Source: Cristatella mucedo
Taxonomy: Eukaryota > Bryozoa > Phylactolaemata > Cristatellidae
Reading direction: 5' to 3'
Length of the DNA: 64,000 bases
NCBI GenBank assembly: GCA_009760855.2
Contig: WPIO01000026.1
Span: 4,384,501-4,448,500, forward strand
Shown piece by piece: positions 26,030 through 38,059 of the stretch (its first letter is position 1; every line of letters starts with the position of its first letter). The position numbers were made by a program, and so were the translations under genes. The notes under the pieces are model-generated. The model saw only the letters and a program-made list of their open reading frames with translations. It was not told where the DNA came from and did not search any database.

Positions 26030-26756
26030 ATGTGTAAACCTAAAGATTTTCAAGTAACAATTCTAAAAGGCAGTCCGCTTAGAATCAGAGTAGAAGAAAA
26101 AAGATCGAAGATATCAAAGCCATACATTAATGCATATATCTATCTTGACCCTCATCTAGAACTTTAAGAAAGTTAATAGGTTAATTGACAATGCTTGCAG
26201 GTAACTTGGAATTATTAATGACGAACAAAGATTAACAATTGTTAAAGATTTGATTTGGGCCCAAATATTTTATTTTTTACTACCAAGGAAATTAAAAAGT
26301 AAAAACTAGTAGTATTGAAGACATTTTTAGAAAACATAAAAAAGATTTCAAAATAACTTGACTGCTACATGTATCGTATGCCTCGAAATATTTGCTTGTT
26401 AGTGCCTAAACACTCAGCTATATACTAAAGCTTAGTCTGATTAAGGCTCACGCTTCACAAGTTCAGACTCGTGAAATTATTGACGAAAAAATACCTACAA
26501 GCTATTTTTTATGTTAGTACTTGCTTGGAAGTAATGTTTTTAGTTGAATTGTTTAGCAGTTATGCCTATAATGCAATACACTAGATTCCTTGCATATATT
26601 TTATTTTTGAAACACTTGAAAGACTGGAAACTTTCTCTTAGAATGTCTTCCGCCATTGAATTGTTTAATCCAATCCCTAGTTTAACTTTGGCAGAAGGTA
26701 CTGCAGCAACAGTCTATGCATCTTCTTTAGAATAGCTCGGTTGTTTTTTATTCAGT
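26030..26756 (+). pseudogene. Unrecognised AT-rich remnant
   Basis: A frame starting ATG at 26,030 (MCKPKDFQVTILKGSPLRI...) runs about 45 codons before stops and shifts; relics in other frames continue to about 26,350. Composition resembles the Polinton genes rather than the flanking host DNA. A further 63-codon frame lies at 26,544-26,735. I recognise no family. It may be the left end of the outer element's gene set. Confidence 0.3.
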
Positions 26757-26763
26757 ACTAATC

Positions 26764-27850
26764 TTGTACCTTTGCTTTGATCCATCCCAGCCTTCGAGCG
26801 CCTCAAGTTCTCTCAACTCACTTGCTGCATGTATTGATGACATCCGCACATGGATGGCAGCAAATTTTCTAAAACTAAATGACGATAAAACTAATTTACT
26901 ATTTATGGGCAAACTCAGTGTGATTCAAAAATTGGAAAGGCTGAAACTCAAAATTGGCTCTGCCAGCATATCTCCAGTTGAATCAGCTCGAAATCTAGGT
27001 GTCATATTCCAAAGCGACCTCTCATTAGACGACCATATCAGCTCCACAGTCAAATCTGCTTATTTTCAGCTTCATAACATTTCTAAAATTCGGGCTTGTT
27101 TACATGAGGATACCACATCAAAGTTGGTCCATGCATTCGTGACATCCCGTCTCGATTTCTGCAACTCACTGCTCGCTGGCTTACCGGCATGTGCGATCAG
27201 GCGATTGCAGCTGGTGCAAAACTCTGCAGCTAGACTTGTCTGTCGTGAGCTTCACAGTTGCCACATTACTCCACTTCTCGCCGACCTGCACTGGCTACCA
27301 GTCAAGCAACGGATTGACTTCAAGGTTTTGTCGCTCACTTTTAGGTCCCTTCATTCTTTGGCTCCAGCCTATCTCTCAGATATACTCCCTCATCAGGCCA
27401 AGCATCGTACCACCCGCTTTTCAGAATCCAACAGTCACAAATACCTCGTACAAACCTTAAATCCTTTGGAGACCGTGCATTTAGTTGGTATGCTCTTAAA
27501 GCCTGGAACTCCCCCCCCCCGAACTGGGTCAGAAAATCCCCTGACCTGACCACATTTAAAAAGAAATTAAAAACACGCCTATTTAGGACAGTATTTAGTG
27601 GGTCCCTGTGATACATCCTCGATGTGCTTATGCGTGCTGACACTGTGCATGCTGCCACTAACCATATTTGCATGCTGACCCTGTGCATGTCGCCCCTAAC
27701 CATGTTATTCATTTTGTTTGTTTATCAAGCATGATTTTACTTACCATTCAATTGCATTTCCCTCTGCAGCAAATGTAAAGCGCCTAGAGAGGGATTAAGT
27801 TCTCTGAGGGTGCTTTATAAAGTGCATTAGTATTATTTATTATCTTGCAG
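26764..27850 (+). mobile_element. LINE family Y, 3' half, well preserved
   Basis: It begins inside the reverse-transcriptase domain, just after the catalytic box (CFDPSQPSSASSSLNSLAAC), and keeps a 261-codon frame with SRLDFCNSLLAGLPACAI and LADLHWLPVKQRIDFK. The 3' UTR ends GAGGGTGCTTTATAAAGTGC and a TATT-rich tail. This is the best-preserved Y C-terminus in the window. It lies within the AT-rich Polinton region. Confidence 0.9.
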
Positions 27851-28429
27851 CTTATTCTGCTAGTACTAGATCGGTCAGATTTCTAAACTGTATTCTCAGA
27901 CGTTCCTTCACACTTAGACTTTCAGTTTAGTCATGATCATGAACCAATGCACGTTATTCAACCTCATTTACGCCAGTACATCCCTATTTCATTTTTTCTA
28001 AAACTCTGTTCCAGGCCTTGCATAAGAATAGCTATTGGTATTAACAAACTTTCCGACTAGAAAATATTCGCTTTTTACTGAACTTGTTAATGTAAGATTA
28101 AACTATCGTCTTCCTGATGATTTTTTAATGAAAGCAACTATTTGATATCATATCTTTTAGGCTTTTACGGGGTCAGGCTGAATCTAAGAATTAGTCCTTT
28201 GTGTAATGCTTTCCATGTTTCTATTCGAATGTTCAGCCTATGAGTAACTGGTGTTCCACTTTATCAACTTGGATTTTCAAATGTCAATTTTAGTAGAACA
28301 TGATTATTGATTGTAAATTTATTTTCATTTTACCTTCTCTTAATCCAAAATCTATAGATACATAGCTCATTTTGCTGTATAACTAGCTTCTGTTTTAGTT
28401 CATTTCTGAGTTTCAAAATTGCATGGTAT

Positions 28430-29552
28430 ATCTCATATCTCATATCTCATCTTGTGCTTTCCTTCTGTATATAAAGTGGCTAATAGTATTGCAAACTCTG
28501 CTTTGTAATTACAAGTCTTTGAACCAATTGTTTGAGCGTTCTACAGCTTTTATGCTTGCTTTCAACTCAGGTGAATAGTCAACTCTGGATTTCTCAACTA
28601 AGTTAATAACTTGTATAAAGATAATTCAATCTATGACTGACCAGACATGTCTACCTTTTTGGATAAATCAATATGAACATCATACTTGAGTAACTCTACC
28701 GTCATCTTTAAATCTGAAATAACATTATGAAGTCTAGACGTTTGAATGCTTAATGCACTCATTCATTCTTTACGAATTGACGTTGGAAGAGCTTTAGCTG
28801 TATACATTGTCGTATCTATAATCATTTTTATGAAACCAGCTAATGTTACAACGGTACTAATTGCTGTACAGTCAGCTCCTACAACAGCTGCAATACTCGC
28901 AATAACGGCAGGGATGGCAGATAGTATTCCTTCACTTTGTACTTGAAGGAAATTCTTAGATCATGATTTCGAATTTAAAGCAAATGCGTTCCAGTCCACC
29001 TGTTTACCAAAGTTATTACTCAGAGATTTACTTGGTTCCAGTTGCCAATCTAAATTGCTTTTCTAAGCTTCTAGTAATGTCTTATTTATATATTAACTGA
29101 TTTACGAGCTTGCCATCATTTTTTTTATTCGATTTTCTTCTCAGCATTAGTCTTCCAACTTACGTACCATATTTACCTGAAGAGATATCATCAACTATTT
29201 CTTTTAGAAATAGTCAAAGATCAACAAAACCACTTAAAACTTTTAAGAAACCTGCAAACGTTTTAGTAGCAGCTGCAATAACTCTGTAATACCGTAACAC
29301 TTTGGATACAGTTTTGGCTATTTAATTAGATGCTGCTAAACTAAGTTTATTCGTTATCTTTGCAAAAACTTTAATAGCTGCATTTGAAGCAACGTTTACG
29401 CCAGTTATCAGTTCTGATACTACACCCTTTGTTGTTTCAATTCCAGATTTGATTTTTTTAGAAGTTTCTCCCCGTATAATTTTCTGTGAGAATGAAACAC
29501 TAGCTCTAGTTACGGTTTTTAGCACTATTGCAATTTTATTAGTCGACGACAT
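28430..29552 (-). pseudogene. Hydrophobic/coiled-coil protein, outer Polinton
   Basis: From an ATG at 29,552 the first 76 codons are open (MSSTNKIAIVLKTVTRAS...), with further segments after a TAA and shifts. A strongly hydrophobic run at about 28,780-28,930 (ILSAIPAVIASIAAVVGA) suggests membrane insertion. Charged helical segments follow down to about 28,430. Its position and composition suggest a minor virion or membrane-active protein, but I recognise no family. Several TAA/TGA stops and at least two frameshifts break it. Confidence 0.45.
28960..29010. other. Frameshift zone in the hydrophobic gene
   Basis: The open minus-strand frame changes here between the N-terminal and hydrophobic parts of the protein at 28,430-29,552, so the gene cannot be read through in one frame. 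Confidence 0.3.
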
Positions 29553-30029
29553 ATTAAGTTGGATTAAGTGTCCTCTTCTTCACTGGGAATACTATAATCT
29601 TATATGAGAACCAAATAATACTTTTCATTGTATTTCACTTAAATTGATTGTTGCTTCCATTCTGTATAGGATGCATTCAAATCTGAGAAAATTAAATGAA
29701 ATTTTATTGGCAGACTTTGATTGTAATCATAACAGAATTGTGGGTCTTGGTCAACCAGTAAATAATACAGACAAATGAGATTATAATTCTCACTATCTAC
29801 AGATTTTGGGAACGCTGCAACCAATTTGAGTTTTTTTTAAGAAACTGTACCTAATAATTTGCGAACTAAATTTAGTGCAAAAATAGGATCTCAACTTAGT
29901 ACCAGGAATATACGTTGAATAGGTGAATTTTTCAGTGATAGAACATGATTTAAAAGTGATAAAATTATAAAAGAATACCAGTACTGCTAAATGAAATATC
30001 ACAAATCATTGGTGGAGTATCTAACTCCA

Positions 30030-30361
30030 ATCTCGGTCTCTGAAAAAATACAATTACTAATCTTAGTTCTAGCGATATGCTGAATAAATTAGCAGCTGAT
30101 CGTGTAAAAGGTAGCTGTTATGCTAAATACTTGAGAATTACTACTTACCAAGGTGTTTTAGAGATAAGAAGTGTAGTACTTCTGCCTGAAATAGAAGCTA
30201 GTGGAATAGGTGGTGAAAGTTCACATATCCAGATTTCTCCTGGTGATATAGTAATGGTTGACTTAAAAAACAATTGTTTCTATTATTCCATTACCAAAGT
30301 TTTTGCCAGTAAGCATGAAGAACGTTGGAATGATATTTTGTATACTTGTGTTAATTGGTGA
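30030..30361 (+). pseudogene. Unrecognised protein, outer Polinton
   Basis: A clean 94-codon frame from ATG 30,077 (MLNKLAADRVKGSCYAKYL...) ends with TGA at 30,359. Upstream the same frame continues through one TGA at about 30,042, so the gene probably starts earlier. It has alternating hydrophobic segments such as GVLEIRSVVLLPEI and GDIVMVDLKNN, suggesting a beta-rich fold. It lies directly upstream of the fibre-like gene on the same strand, which favours a structural role; this is inference only. Confidence 0.4.
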
Positions 30362-30591
30362 TGTTTAGAATGAGTTAACAGACACTGGATCCCTATCTGT
30401 CTCTCTAAAGTTCGTGCTAGATCGGAGTGGCATATGCGGATATATAATTAATAACCTCAATGTAGGCAAATCGGTTCCATTTGAAGATTGCATTATCGAT
30501 ATTGTATAGAAGATGTCTATAAAATAAAAGCGTGGATCAGCTAAAATGTATATAAGAACAACCGTAGATACGCTTTCACGAACTCTTAACA

Positions 30592-31735
30592 TGAATCAAA
30601 ATCTTATAAAATATTTAGGTGATCTTGTCGATCAAGGAGATGCAGTTAAATAAATGTTTATTGACAAGAATTTTTTTACTTTCATATCCTTTGGCACTAC
30701 TACAGGTTGTGATCTAGATATGGACAATCATTGAATATTAAATTTAGAAAAAATCCGTAAATCTTTCAAATGCAGCAACTAAATATTATGCAGATACTAA
30801 ACTTGCATTAACTGGAGGTACTCTAACAATTAATTTATTTGTTTATGGACAAAAAAATCAGTAATAGTAATCCTACAATTCCGTAAGCCAGTGCTAACTT
30901 AGAATACATCCACACGAATGTTTGTTAAAAATACTGGAGATACTAAGCAAGGAAACCTACATATATAAGTGGACATGCTTTTTAAAATTCCTTATGATCC
31001 AGTAGATCCAAATAATGGAGTTAAATTAGGTTAGTTAAACAGTTTAACGGATAGAAATATAATGACTGTAGCCATTCAAGGAATTATGGACGATTCTCTA
31101 ACTAAAAATGCATTTGGAAATACATATAGTGAAAATTGGGTTTCCAATTTAGGTAATATTGTGGTATCTAGAGGAATAGCGGTATTCTGGGCATGCTACT
31201 CGACACCAGATATTGGAACTGAAGTACTTATACCGCCTCCATACACATATTCTGGAGTATTTAGGATATTATCAGGAAGGAATATGTTGGATTTTAATAA
31301 CAAACTTATAGAAACCACCTTCTTTAGGTCAGGAAGTGCACTATAGAATAAAAAAGTATATGGTCATTTAGAATTAAAATAGAATGTTGACTATAAACTA
31401 TTTTTAAATGAATGGAACTACAGATATTATAGTAGAAATAATTTAATCAACGCTCAAATACGATTGACTACTTAGGGTCTGTAAGTACTACTTTTGCTAA
31501 TGCCAATTTTATTTATTATTTTAGGAACGACTCTGTCTTGTGATTAGAGTGACGTATCGGCTAATTATTTAAAATATGTTATTCTGTCAACCTCAATTCA
31601 AGATAATTATACTGCAACTAAGTTTTATTTAGATATTAAGGTATCAACTGGAAGTTCTGAAGTAACACGGTATTTAACAGTATATTACCTACCTTCTTTC
31701 ATCTAGCCAAAATGGATGTTTTAATCTTGAGAAAT
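30592..31735 (+). pseudogene. Fibre-like protein with tail-fibre-type repeats, outer Polinton
   Basis: The repeat unit is visible: CDLDMDNH near 30,713, then (after a shift in an A-run) NLSNAATKYYADTKLALTGG near 30,760-30,820. It pairs a DLDM-type segment with an AATKYY-D segment, as in phage and virus tail fibres. A globular C-terminal region with long open stretches follows (31,062-31,346, with MTVAIQGIMDDSL and YSENWVSNLGNIVV) and continues to about 31,735. TAG, TAA and TGA codons interrupt it, and it is on the opposite strand from the outer polymerase. A similar repeat architecture occurs in the inner element at 43.8-44.9 kb. Confidence 0.55.
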
Positions 31736-31779
31736 TATAAGTTCATTTATAAAACAAAAACGATCATAAAGCTAACCGT

Positions 31780-31965
31780 ATGATAAGGATACAAAAAACT
31801 ATTAGTTTTGGCGTAGATAGCACTAATATCTCATCTATATTATCAGATGTTGGTGTATCAATGCCAACTTACAGTAAACGTAAAATGAAAATACCAGAAA
31901 TTTGTGTAGCCGAGCTACATGTAAGAAAAAATATTGACGATAAAACAGACTATCGTTTGAAGTAG
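31780..31965 (+). pseudogene. Short unrecognised protein fragment
   Basis: A 61-codon frame starting ATG (MIRIQKTISFGVDSTNISSI) ends at a TAG. It is rich in serine and isoleucine and shows no recognisable domain. It may be a separate small gene downstream of the fibre-like gene or a relic of a longer one. Confidence 0.25.
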
Positions 31966-31969
31966 CAAT

Positions 31970-32585
31970 TTAACTAGTAAATCTGAGTTCCTTTCCAATA
32001 AAAAGTAGCAGTAACAAGGTGTGTTATCAAACAGTAACTTCAAGCATTGAAGTGCATGTAATGGATGAACAGAGTGATAACTGCAAACTACCATCACTGT
32101 TTTTTATCTCAAATATTTCCTCTTCAGACTTACTTTCACTGAACTATTATTGAATATGTAATTGTACTAACTAATACTACCTACCAAATATATAACAAAC
32201 TATAATATTTCTCATTCAGTTTTTATTTATCAAGGATTATTGTATTTTAAATTGGGTAAATGTATTTCATTTACAAAAATGCATCACAAGTTACAAACTA
32301 CACTGGAACTTTTAATTTCAAGCCCAGACGAGTGTGAATTAATAGGAATGATAAGAGCAGTCGAACTCTCAAAATTGACACGACTATAAATTATTAAATA
32401 TGACGGATAGTTTGTAAGTTGAACTATCTCCTATAAATGTGATCGGTCACACTATTTATAGAGCTAGCATAAATATTACAATATGAACTAGTGAGATGGT
32501 TGTGAAGGAGAAAATTAAGACATTAATTAAAAAAAACGCACACAATTTAATCAGCAGACATAGTAATTACTTGCACACCATCGTT
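31970..32585. other. AT-rich stretch, no supported gene
   Basis: Short relic-like frames exist on both strands (for example VTNYTGTFNFKPRR on the plus strand near 32,290-32,335). None can be tied to a gene with confidence. Confidence 0.35.
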
Positions 32586-32589
32586 GGTA

Positions 32590-32962
32590 ACAGATTATTA
32601 TTTATTTTTTACTTTTTTTGTCTTCAATCATATTGCTAATTATTTTGCATCTACATCCAAATAATCGATCACTGATATCACAAATTTAATTAAGCAGACT
32701 TGCATATTAATTATTAAGATCAGGAATTAACTTATCTATAGAATTTTGAACTATGTTTTGTTCAACTCCTTACATCTGATGAAGACAAATTTGCATTGCC
32801 ATTTTGCAAGATTGCTCACAGCTAAAGATTTGTGCGTACCTATTTCTATATACTATTTTAAATTTATTTAATGCTAAACATTTACACATTCACCTTCATT
32901 GTCTTCGTCACTTTCTAAATATGTATTCATCTTTGATTTCTCCTTCAACTTCCTCTTCACTT
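32590..32962 (-). pseudogene. Acidic/coiled-coil protein, C-terminal part, outer Polinton
   Basis: Minus strand: an acidic stretch SSEEEVEGEIKDEYIF (near 32,960-32,915), then a helical region with GVEQNIVQNSIDKLIPDLN and ICDISDRLFGCRCKI. It aligns clearly with the inner element's protein at 56,379-56,579 (GADQRIVKHSLDKLNPGLD, ICETCDKLMECRSKI). Two TAA codons here sit opposite serine and glutamate of the inner copy. The N-terminal part is at 39,570-39,690, separated by the LINE cluster 32,967-39,560. Confidence 0.65.
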
Positions 32963-33050
32963 GACTGATAATAATAATAATAATGGACTTGATAAAGCGC
33001 CCTCAGAGAACTTCATCTCTTCCTAGACGCTTTACATTTGCTGCAAAGGA

Positions 33051-34050
33051 AAATGTATGTATGTATGTATCTCCGTCAGTAACTCCACTAAGTCATAAAG
33101 ACCATGTGGGCGTTACGCAGGAGAGTTTTGTATAGCGCACTCACAGCCTAAGCGGCTTTCGGTACGCATTCGGTAGCCAACAGACTTCGTCTCACGCAAC
33201 AAACAGAAAGTGGGAAGCATAGCAGAGTCAGGAGAGCAATTGAGGTAGTGAGTAGCATAGAAGTAGCAGTTCAGGACCGCTGAAAAAGATGTGCCATAGT
33301 CGGCAGTTGGAGAGTAGATGTCGTTGCGTAAGAATTGTGGAAGCGAGTTCCACAGTCTAGGACCTGTAGAGCTAAAGCTTCTGTCGCCAACTGTCTTTAA
33401 GCGGAGGAATGGGACAGCTAATTTATTGTCCACACAGGACCTGAGGGTGCGAACACGCTGAAACTGATGCAGCAGTTCAGCTAGGTACGAAGGAGCCAAG
33501 CCATGGCGGGCCTTGTGGGTCAGCGTAAGAACTTTGCTCTGTATCCTTTGCTTAACCGGCAACCATCCTAGCTCTTCCAGCAAAGGTGACACGTGCTCAA
33601 ACCGCTGGGACTTGAAGACCAACCTTGCAGCCATATTCATTGTCCGCTGTAGTGGCATAATAGCTTTCTTTGGCAGCCCAGCCAAAAGGGAATTACAATA
33701 ATCAAGCCGAGACAGAACTAAAGAGCTAGCTAAATTTTTTACAAGCCACTGTGGGAGACAGCTTCTAATCTTGGATAGGGATCGGATGTGATGGCTAGCT
33801 GTAGAGGCAGTATTCTGAATGAAGCTTTTGAAATTGAGGCAGCTGTCGAACACGACACCTAGATTACGAGCACGTGGTGAAGGTCGCACAATAGCATCAC
33901 TTATTAGAAGAGCAAAGCCTTTTAATCCAGCCACACGCTTAGGGTGTCCTATGAGAAGCAGTTCGTTTTTATCGTCATTTAATTTCAGGAAGTTTTCCGA
34001 CATCCAGGATCGAATATCGGCAAGTCAAGCATTCAGTTTCTCAGTTGCTG
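33051..34050 (-). mobile_element. LINE family X, 5'-truncated, minus strand
   Basis: A 296-codon frame (34,003-33,113) encodes the region after the catalytic box: NFLKLNDDKNELLLIGHP, SRLDYCNSLLAGLP, ELGWLPVKQRIQSKVL, PRLWNSLPQFLRND. It ends with an X tail of ATAC-type repeats. It is about 95 percent identical at the protein level to 36,664-37,554 of the neighbouring plus-strand X. It also shares with that copy an in-frame TGA just upstream (here at 34,024-34,026). Confidence 0.9.
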
Positions 34051-34124
34051 CAATTGAATGGTAAGTAATATCATGCTTGAAAAACAAACAAAATGAATAA
34101 TATGGTTAGGGGTGACATGCACAT

Positions 34125-37100
34125 GCCTCCCCGCGCTAAAGAGAGGCCTCGGGCGACTCCTAGCGCGGTGTGGACCTTTACTTGATTTCTCCGTAATACC
34201 TTCGGGTATTCCGCTGCTATCTTCGCTGTGACTATTTATGAGCTGTCCTCGGATACGCTACACAAAACAGGACCTGCTTAGCATAAGATGCGATGTCGCC
34301 ATTAGTCGATACCTACCGGCGGGCCTTCTCCGGCGGGTCAGTGAGAACCTACCTGCATCCTGCGTTCGCCCCATCAACAGCTCGGCTATCAAACCTACGA
34401 CTCTTAAGTTTAAAGCGCTAAATAGTACTTATTGCGGTAGTAGCCCACCCGCTGTAGCCCAGCACGTTGTGAAACGTCGTCCCACGGCCGTTACCAAGGT
34501 CCAATTCAAATTCGAAGAGCCAGCGTCCGCCAGGCCGGACGCAAATGGTAGAGAATACGAGCCACTTCATCGCCGTCGCCCAGTTGTTGGACAGCCTCTT
34601 AAATTCCGCCTACTAAATGCCCGCTCGCTAAAAACCAAGGGGTTACTTATCCGCGGTCAGGTGGTCCAGGAGAAGCTAGATGCATTTCTGCTTACCGAAA
34701 CCTGGATGACGCCTTGTTCCAGTAGCTGTATTTCCGAGACCACCCCACCCGGGTTCTCATTCTATCAGTCCATGCGTTCTGACAAGGTTGGTGGCGGGGT
34801 TGCAATTGTTGTTCGCGAATCGTTTGGCTATAAAATGTGCAGTTTCTCGCATGGGTCATCGTTTGAATCAGTTGCTATCAGGTATTCATCAAAGACAATG
34901 CCTCTCACCGTTGTGATATACCGGCCTCCTTCTGGCTGTCTAAACTTGTTTATAGAGGAGTTTTCAGAGTTCCTCGCAAAAATATTTGTGTGTGACAGGC
35001 CGCTACTAATTGTAGGAGACTTCAATATTCACGTTGACAACCCTAGCAACAGCCAGGTCCGCTCATTTCTTGACTGTCTGGAGAATTTTGGTTTGGCCCA
35101 ACACGTTAATCATAGCACCCACGTCGGTGGCCACATTCTAGATCTCGTGATCACTAAGGATGTCCTCTCCACTGACTTTGTGGTGTGCCCACTGACCCTC
35201 TCAGATCATTGTTCGGTCTCGTTTACTGTTCCTGCTCCCTCGTACGTTCAGGGAAATGTCGAATTTGCCAAACGACGTAACTTACAAAGCATTGACATGG
35301 ACAAATTTTTTAAATCAGTTTGTGATGCAGGCCTTCTTGATCTGCATTCGGACTCGACCGGCAGCCTCGATACCCTCACTGATGCGATGAACATGACACT
35401 CAGGAGTGCTCTTGACAAGCATGCTCCCGTTCACTCTATCCGTGTTCAAAGTCGTCGAGATTCCTTTCAATTTACAAAAAACTCCTTAAGATGCGCCGGG
35501 TTAAGCGCAGGCTGGAACGTCGGTTCCAAAAATCGGGGTCAGAGGCAGACCTAATCAATTTTAAAGACTTCCTTCGAGTTTACACCCGAAAGCTTAAAAA
35601 AGCCATGGCTTCTTTTTTCATTAGAAGACTGAATTCCTGCCAGTCGGACACTAAAATGATTTATAAGACAGTAAACCATTTACTGGCCAATGCTGTCAGG
35701 TCTGACTGCCCAGATATTAAGGGCTCAGCCGGAAAATTTTCAGCCTTCTTTACTGAAAAAATTGTGCACATTCGTGCCTCCATTAAGCCCCCTCCGACCA
35801 AAGCAATCGCCATTCCTCAACCTGTGACCCTTCTTAAAAGGTTCTCTGATGTTTCTGCCTGTGATGTGGCTGCCTAAATAAGGTCTAGCAAAAAGAGCTC
35901 GTCTCCTGAAGACCCTATGCGTTCATCTCTGTGGTCTTCACTTGCAGACCAACTTAGCTCTGCAATAACCAAGATTTGTAATGCTTCTTTGGGAAAAGGG
36001 GTCGTCCCCAAGTCCTTCAAATCGGCAATCGTTAGACCTATTCTTAAAAAGCCTGGATTAGACACAGAGGTCCTAGCAAACTATCGCCCAGCTTCCCTTC
36101 TTCCGTTCTTATCAAAGATTCTTGAAAAAAAAGTTGCTAAGCAGCTAGTTGAACATATTTAAAATAATGGAATGTCAGAAACATTTCAATCAGGTTTCAA
36201 GAGGCAGCACTCTACTGAAACTGCTCTTCTCCGTGTTAACAATGGCATTCTACGTGGCAACGACGACGGGAATGTCACTGCCCTAGCTCTGCTAGATCTG
36301 TCTGCTGCCTTCGACACCATTGATCACGAAGTTCTGCTTGAACGGTTGAGAACAACGATCGGTCTGGCAGACGAAGCACTGGCGTGGTTTAAATCATACT
36401 TGTCTGATCGTGTTCAATCCGTGTCATGTGGGGGTCAGGTCTCAGACATGAGAAGGGTCACCTGTGGAGTCCCTCGAGGGTCTGTACATGGTCCCTTGCT
36501 GTTCTCTATTTATACACAACCTCTGGGAAAAGTGATTAAGGCCCATGGAATAGGATATCACTGTTATGCTGACGATACTCAGTTGTATTTGTCATTTAAA
36601 CCGTCGGAATCTGCTGCAGCAAGTGAGAAACTGAATGCTTGACTTGCCGATATTCGATCCTGGATGTCGGAAAACTTCCTGAAATTAAATGACGATAAAA
36701 ACGAACTGCTTCTCATAGGACACCCTAAGCGTGTGGCTGGATTAAAAGGCTTTGCTCTTCTAATAGGTGATGCTATTGTGCGACCTTCACCACGTGCTCG
36801 TAATCTAGGTGTCGTGTTCGACAGCTGCCTCAATTTCAAAAGCTTCATTCAGAAGACTGCCTCTACAGCTAGCCATCACATCCGATCCCTATCCAAGATT
36901 AGAAGCTGTCTCCCACAGTGGCTTGTAAAAAATTTAGCTAGCTCTTTAGTTCTGTCTCGGCTTGATTATTGTAATTCCCTTTTGGCTGGGCTACTAAAGA
37001 AAGCTATTATGCCACTACAGCGGTCTATGAATATGGCTGCAAGGTTGGTCTTCAAGTCCCAGCGGTTTGAGCACGTGTCACCTTTGCTGGAAGAGCTAGG

Positions 37101-37613
37101 ATGGTTGCCGGTTGAGCAAAGGATACAGAGCAAAGTTCTTACGCTGACCCACAAGGCCCACCACGGCTTGGCTCCTTCATACCGAGCTGAACTGCTGCAT
37201 CAGTTTCAGCCTGTTAGCGCCCTCAGGTCCTGTGTGGACAATAAATTGGCTGTCCCATTCCTCCGCTTAAAGACAGTTGGCGACAGAAGCTTTTGCTCTG
37301 CAGGTCCTAGACTGTGGAACTCGCTTCCACAATTCTTAAGCAACGACATCTACTCTCCAACTGCCGACTATGGCACATCTTTTTCAGCGGTCCTGAACTG
37401 CTACTTCTATGCTACTCACTACCTCAACTGCTCTCCTAACTCTGCTATGCTTCCCACTTTCTGTTTGTTGCGTGAGACGAAGTCTGTTGGCTACCGAATG
37501 CGTACCGAAAGCCGCTTAGGCTGTGAGTGTGCTATACAAAACTCTCCTGGGTAACACCCACATGGTCTTTATGACTTTGTGGAGTTACTGACGGAGATAC
37601 ATTACATTACATT
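34125..37613 (+). mobile_element. LINE family X, near full length, inactive
   Basis: The 5' UTR starts with a GC-rich hairpin. A long frame (34,238-35,554) includes an APE-type endonuclease: LNARSLKTKG, LTETW, GGGVAIVV, IYRPPSG, IVGDFNIHVD and SDHCSV. The reverse-transcriptase part follows in other frames: [17 protein letters not shown] near 36,080, LDLSAAFDTIDHE near 36,296, GVPRGS near 36,470, catalytic YADDTQLYLSF at 36,566-36,598, then the C-terminal 296 codons. A frameshift near 35,500 and stops at 35,875, 36,160 and 36,640 disable it. The 3' end is GGAGATAC plus ATTAC repeats. The order endonuclease then reverse transcriptase fits CR1/L2-type LINEs. A separate first gene is not evident; residues before the endonuclease could be part of the same protein. 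Confidence 0.92.
34132..34169 (+). repeat. 5' UTR hairpin of LINE X
   Basis: CCGCGCTA at 34,132-34,139 is the exact reverse complement of TAGCGCGG at 34,162-34,169, with a 22-base loop. It is the most GC-rich spot nearby and marks the probable 5' end of the full-length element. Confidence 0.75.
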
Positions 37614-38059
37614 AGTGTCCGCATGCAAATGTGGTTAGTGGCAGGATGCACAGTATCAGCACGCATAAGCACATCAAGGACGAATCACAGGGGCCCACTA
37701 AATGCTGTCCTAAATAGGTGTGTTTTTAAGTTCCTTTTAAATGTGGTCGGGTCAGGGGATGTTCTGACGCAGGTCAGGAGGGGGTTCCAGGCTTTGGGAG
37801 AATACGAACTGAATGCATGGTCTCCAAAGGATTTAAGTTTTGCACGAGGTATTTGTAGACCGTTTGATTCCGAAAAGTGGGTGGTACGATGCTTGGCCTG
37901 ATGGGGTAGTATATCTGAAAGATAGGCTGGAGCCATAGAATGAAGCGACCTAAATGTGAGCGACAAAACCTTGAAGTCAATCCGTTGCTTGACTTTTAGC
38001 CAGTGCAGGTCGGCGAGAAGTGGATGGATAGCTAGTGCCGGTCAGCGAGAAGTGGTCTG

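Noticed and set aside
28746-28946. Plus-strand hydrophobic protein
   Set aside because: It is antisense to the hydrophobic minus-strand gene, which has the better continuity with neighbouring coding segments.
34238-37554. Host endonuclease and reverse-transcriptase genes
   Set aside because: The motifs, nested copies, 5' truncations and repeat tails show they are LINE retrotransposons.
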